From Ilex aquifolium (lineage: Eukaryota > Streptophyta > Magnoliopsida > Aquifoliales > Aquifoliaceae): a stretch of DNA of 64,000 bases. Positions 59,451 to 64,000 of the stretch are shown one piece after another. The notes beneath the pieces are model-generated. The model had not been told where the DNA came from. It searched no databases and saw nothing but the letters and a program-made list of their open reading frames with translations. Location: NCBI GenBank assembly GCA_951799425.1, contig OX637393.1, positions 38,079,744 through 38,143,743 on the forward strand, given 5' to 3'. Both the position numbers and the translations under genes were made by a program. The first letter of the stretch is position 1. Each line of letters starts with the position of its first letter.

Positions 59451-61995
59451 GACATGACTTAAAAAAAAAGTATTTTTGGGACTTTTAACTTATGAAAATT
59501 ATTTTAAAAAAAAAAATAGTGTTTGGCTTAACTTATAAAAAACACTTTTTGACATGTAAAAGTAATTCGGGCACTTAAATAAGTTAATAAAAAAAAATAA
59601 TTAACTTTTACTTTTAAAAATCACTTTTCATTTTTACTTCTCATTTTCTCCTCACTCCCGCGATACCTCTCTGCAAGTCTCTGCCAAAACCCTTCATGTA
59701 GCCGCTTTCTCTCTCGACGCCGACGCCGACGCCGACTCCGGCAATATATTCTCTCATCTCGCCGACCAACGACGACGAGGTATTTTTGTTCTCTCTCGCC
59801 AACTACCAATGACGCCGGAGCCAAGGAGCTTATGTATTTTTGTTCTCTTCTATCTGCCTAATGAGCTATTTCAGACTGCAACGAGGTACAATATCTTCTT
59901 TGTTGTGGGTTGATGTATTTTGGTTTTTTTTTTTAATGATAAAATTTCTGGAGATCAAGGAGCTGTCTACGGTATAAATTTTTGATGTATCTGGGGAAAC
60001 TGTTTTTCATTTTTTTGATCCATGATTACTATGAAAATCACTATATTATTTTACTTCCATAATTCATTGCTCTTTCTCACATTTAATTTTTAGCAAAATT
60101 GAACAGTTTGATAGAATGCCCACCAATTGTTTGATAAAATGACTATCAGTTGAACAAAAGCACTGTACCTAGAAACATCCTGTTCGACCTGCTTTTCTCT
60201 AGAGTATTGATGTTTATTTATATGAACTTGAGTTTGTCAGTATGATCAGATCACTATACAGAGGACAGATCTTAAATAATCCACTATACATGCTAGTGTT
60301 TCTGATGGAGAAAATGCCAAATATTTAACTCGGGTTATGTTTGGTGGGCTATTTTTAAGGTTGTTGTATTTCCACATTTTTTGATATACACATTGAATAG
60401 ATTGGTGCAAGTGAATTAGTCTGCCCATCCATGTTCTGAGAGTGTTTATTGGTTCTGTTTCAACACCTAAGCACTAATCTTGTGGAATATTTTATACATT
60501 GTCCAACAACAAGATAAGAACATTTTTGTCTGTAACATAGCCGAAGGAAATGGATTGGTGTAGCCTACTCAAAACAGTTGGGCATGCCCTTGTGTGGTCT
60601 TGTTTGGTTAACAAACATCATTCCATCATTAGCTTATGAGTCTTACTAATAGCTTATTTTGTTTACTCTACCAATTGACCTGAGCATTAGGCATTCAATT
60701 ATCACCTTTATGTAATGGCATCTGTGGGTTCGGTTACTGTTGCAGTATATATCAGTACATTTTTCCCACATAGTTGTTAATTCAAGAACATGAAACCCTG
60801 TTCATAAGTTAGAGCTATGCTTTTAGATATCTGTTTTTGAGTTTGTTGGAATTTACTTTTTTCATGGGGCACAGACATGTTCGTGAAGAATTTGTCGTTG
60901 ATTAAGATCTAGAGGAACTCGAAAAATATTGGAATTTGCAAGTTTGGAATGGAATCTTTATATGGATATTTCTTGGATATGGATCTTTTCTAAATAGAAA
61001 TCAACCCACTTGGCTCACGCTTTTTTTAATCCTTTTCCATTGCCCAAGAATATATGTTGAGATCCTCATTTTTCATTTTTGTAGTAACTTTGGTATTTCT
61101 AACTAACATAACAGCGACGAAATTTTTTTATAGGTAAATACTTTTAGCGACGACATTCTACCTTTGTTATGTCAGCTAGTTTTCTAGGGCTTTAATGCAT
61201 GTATTCTGGTGTTTTTTTGTACATTGTTTGAGGGTTTTGTTGACTTCATTTTGCTGGGTTTAATTAGCTATCGAATTCGAGATGATGGAAGTGAAGCTCT
61301 TGCTATTTAGGAATGTGATTGAACGATGTTTTGGAGTATTAAAGAAAAGATTTCCAATTTTACAGCAAATGCCCAGTTTTGATTTCACTAAGCAAATGTT
61401 TATTGTTGTTGTTTGCATGACTTGCCACAATTACATAAGGTTTTATGGCATTAGAGACGTATTATTTGCAAGGTATGCTAATGAAGACGTGGAGTTAGAG
61501 GAGGAAGGCACTGTAAACCAAACTGTTTTGAAGAGGATATTGATTTGTCAGATACAAATCCAATGTATAGGAAGAGAGAACGTATTACTGGGACAATCAA
61601 GCATGATTTTTGATTGTATTTACTATTAACATGTGTTTTGTGGGATAGTTGGACTATATAGTTTTTTCATATGATACTTTTATTAATATGATATTTTTGT
61701 TTATGATATTTTTTTTTTTTTTTTGTGTATCATATCATTATATGTGTGGTGTATGTTTGTATATGTGCAGTGTATGTTTGTATATGTGCATTCAACACTA
61801 TTAACAGTTGTGACACAAATAAGTGTTTTCACATCCAAACGTGTTTTTTTATAAAATACATTAATTTAAGTATTTTAAATTTTAAATATCCAAACAATAC
61901 TTATTTAATAAAAGTGTTTTTTTTATAAACACTTTTGATAAACATTTATTAAAAACAGTACTTTTCGGATTTCATAAGCCATCCCAAACACATTA
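59451..61995 (+). mobile_element. PIF/Harbinger transposon, internally deleted
   Basis: It begins GAGTGTGTTTGACATGACTT after taa (59,448-59,450). It ends gccatcccaaacacatta before taa (61,996-61,998), giving a 3-bp duplication typical of PIF/Harbinger. A 5' leader-like block with a GACGCC trinucleotide run (about 59,716-59,735) and a transposase C-terminal fragment at 61,282-61,629 lie inside. A related copy is at 27,402-29,803. Confidence 0.7.
61282..61629 (+). pseudogene. Harbinger transposase C-terminal fragment (DDE_Tnp_4-like)
   Basis: 115 residues, with the end of the nuclease domain: LFRNVIERCFGVLKKRFPIL, QMPSFDFTKQMFIVVVCMTC, HNYIRFYGIRDVLFARY. The Glu of the DDE triad is present (VIERCFG). 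The two Asp motifs and the N-terminal half are missing, so it is inactive. The first ATG is probably not a native start; upstream bases in another frame resemble the missing part. Compare the ALP-like gene at 38,751, where the same Glu position is Ser. Confidence 0.85.
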
Positions 61996-62480
61996 TAAGT
62001 TCAAATAGCATTGCTCATTCACCCAACATTGAAAGAATAGATTTTTAAGAAAGTATTAGAATTATACCACCAATATCCTAATGTGTGTAGCTCATTGTCA
62101 AATATTTAATGGGTTAATTACACTTTACTCGCTTCAACTATGTCCCTTATTACAATCAGCTCCTTTTGATTTCAAATGCTACAATTTGCCCCTTCTAATT
62201 TTCAAACTTAAAATGAAATATTTGTTGAAATCAAAACCTAAAAGAGTGAATGAAAAATTACACAAAATAAAAGAGAATATTTTATAATTATCCCATATTT
62301 AATGGAGTAAAAGTTAATCGGAGAATGGTGGAGTGTGCCGATAAAAAGACAAGAAATGGCTAAAGCACACCTATTCTAAATATTCGCCAGTTTTCTTCAA
62401 AGAGTAAACTTTTAAAATAGTCGTTAAATTATGCAACTAGTTTCAATTAACTCCTTAAGGCTTAAACTAAAAGATTATTC
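61996..62480. other. intergenic DNA
   Basis: No gene is supported. The phrase gggttaattacactttact near 62,110 is a common plant repeat-like word. Confidence 0.35.
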
Positions 62481-62484
62481 TGAC

Positions 62485-63080
62485 CTCTTAAATCTCATTT
62501 TCCACCCATTAAGTCAGCTTACTTTAAAATACAAAGTCACCTCATCTATACCCACCTCATTAATGACTAAATTCACCTAATCTGTACCCATCCAAGTAAA
62601 CTATTAAATATATATTCAAATAAACAGAAACAAAAAAATAACTAAAGCGAAATTTCAATGTTTAGCGGTGATTTAGAATATTTCGCGGTGATTTAGAATA
62701 TTTCGAGGTGTTTTGAGATATTTTGACATATTTTCACTAACATCTTCGAAATATTTTGAGTTGTTGTAAGATGTTGGTATATTTTGACTAATATTTTAAA
62801 AATAAATTATTAATTTTTTTATTTTTATTCTGTTTCTAAAATAATTTCGTATCGAAATAATGCATCAGTACGAAATTTTGATCATTGTCCATATAGTGCT
62901 AGATTGAAATAAAATTGGATGAATTACTTTTTAATTAGTAATATAGATGGGGTGAGTTTAATAACTAATGGGGTAGGTATAAATGAAGTGAACTTAATAG
63001 TTTGAATCTTGAAGTTAAAAAATTAAATAGGGTGGGAAATGAGATTTAAGGGGTAAGAATAGCCCCCATCCTAAACTAAA
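62485..63080. mobile_element. MITE with long imperfect inverted repeats
   Basis: About 110-140 bp at 62,490-62,605 (tctgacctcttaaatctcat...) pairs with 62,940-63,080 in inverted orientation (aaatgagatttaaggggtaa). There are scattered mismatches. The interior near 62,660-62,780 has a tandem atttcgcggtgatttagaat word. No transposase or clear target duplication is seen; a Mutator-type origin is possible from the long inverted repeats. Confidence 0.6.
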
Positions 63081-63239
63081 TTCTATCCCAATTAAATAAC
63101 TTAAATCCTCAAGCTTCTTAATTTAATTAAAAATACCCCTTGGGTTCAATTTCGTCACATTTAAAAGATTGGTTATGTATCACTCAGATGATTGATCAAT
63201 AAGGGTATTCAAAAAACGTATGTTAAAAAATGATAAAAA

Positions 63240-63640
63240 AACAGATATCCAAACCCAATCCTTTGTGTTGTGATCCGCATGCTCCACCCGTCCGCTCGGC
63301 CCTGTTCTTCTCCTACTCCCAATTTCACTAACTAAACCCTAAGCCTAAATCTCCCTTAAGATTAATAAGAGAAAAACTGATCAAAAAAAGTACCTTGCTA
63401 ACCCCTCTCTACCTCTGGTTTATTATCATCCATTCAACAAAGCTCATAAAAACTCAATCCCCTCCACCAGCAACACATCAAACTAATCACATAACAGAAT
63501 TAGCACAAACACCACAGAAGTGGAAACACGAACTCTTGCTAAAGACTACCACTGACCTTTCAAACACCATTGTCGATGCCCTCTTCATTGCCAAATCAAA
63601 AGAGCGCCAAGGCATATGAATTTCTAATCTCTCCTGAAAA
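63240..63640 (+). other. possible gene scrap
   Basis: The composition is less AT-rich than the flanks, and an open stretch ends in WKHELLLKTTTDLSNTIVDA..LFIAKSKERQGI before a stop at 63,617. I do not recognise it. It could be part of a real exon or of a captured fragment; no splice structure can be decided inside the window. Confidence 0.25.
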
Positions 63641-63894
63641 ACTTCCAACAATGAGAGAGTCGAATTGCGTAGAAACGCGGGGACTCTTTGATTTGGAAAA
63701 TCATTCTACTGGGCACACTTCATAGTATCACACAAAACTAAGTCGACATGTTTTGGCATTAGTATTGGTCGGAGACTCATCGGAAATTGTTCTTCTATTG
63801 GGTAAATATCTTAGATTTGAAGCTATTGCAAGAACGATTCAAAAAATGGGAGGAGAAATGGAACGATTCACATTTGATTAAGTTCTTTATTCTC

Positions 63895-64000
63895 CGTTTG
63901 GTATGATGGAAAAATGGAAGGATGGAAAGTTGGAAGGATGGAAAGTGGGAGGGATAGATAAAACATCATGTTTGGTAAGGAAGGAAAGTAGGAAGAATGG
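63895..64000 (+). mobile_element. start of a TIR/MITE cut by the window end
   Basis: tctccgtttggtatgatgga is followed by tandem ggaaggatggaaag units. This is the look of a plant MITE terminus, but the other end lies outside the window. Confidence 0.35.

Noticed and set aside
59621..59824. Arg-rich frame on the minus strand
   Set aside because: It is antisense to a CT-rich leader with a GACGCC trinucleotide repeat inside the Harbinger element; no family resemblance.

Overview
This is a stretch of plant nuclear DNA, most likely from a dicot. The evidence is the AT-rich intergenic DNA, intron-bearing Cf/RLP-type receptor genes, a plant-only serine-rich family protein, and remnants of copia, LINE, SINE, hAT, Mutator, CACTA, PIF/Harbinger and Helitron elements. 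I cannot name the species. Only two clearly intact protein genes are visible. One is the single-exon serine-rich gene at 4,312-4,926 (+). The other is a single-exon PIF/Harbinger-derived, ALP-like gene at 38,751-40,121 (-), whose catalytic triad is broken. A third gene is nearly intact: a receptor-like protein (RLP) gene at 49,091-56,083 (-), which ends early because of a small frameshift before its membrane anchor.

Layout: 1-4.2 kb is intergenic with MITEs and a 64-bp CACTA miniature. The serine-rich gene lies at 4.2-5.0 kb. A decayed Ty1/copia element with both LTRs, a polypurine tract and a 5-bp target duplication fills 6.27-13.18 kb. A Helitron-like element (TC...CTAG with a terminal hairpin) spans about 13.32-17.02 kb. 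From 17 to 30 kb there is a transposon mosaic: TIR elements, two SINE-like sequences, a GT-rich repeat, a G-rich tandem repeat, a Mutator-type MITE with a perfect 9-bp target duplication, hAT relics with a transposase C-terminus, and a Harbinger-family element that received a 5'-truncated LINE. An RLP pseudogene (+) lies at 30.7-35.6 kb and an LTR-like block at 36.2-37.7 kb. The ALP-like gene is at 38.8-40.1 kb, followed by small MITEs and LTR scraps to 49 kb.

The RLP locus (-) occupies 49-58.2 kb and has been built by local duplication. Its LRR exons are flanked by phase-1 introns and all internal exons are multiples of three. An exon pair was copied together with a LINE-bearing intron. The region upstream of the gene carries a second, degenerate direct repeat and a broken copy of RLP exon 1. 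A Harbinger element with a transposase fragment lies at 59.45-62.0 kb and further MITEs lie at 62.4-64 kb.

Points most worth following are: the stepwise history readable in the RLP introns (LINE, then exon-pair duplication, then hAT insertion); the coexistence of a host gene with a dead Harbinger triad and Harbinger relics; and three short poly(A)-plus-few-bases insertions, each flanked by 12-14-bp target duplications, one of them proven by comparison with its sister LTR. All assignments are from reading the sequence; no database search was run.
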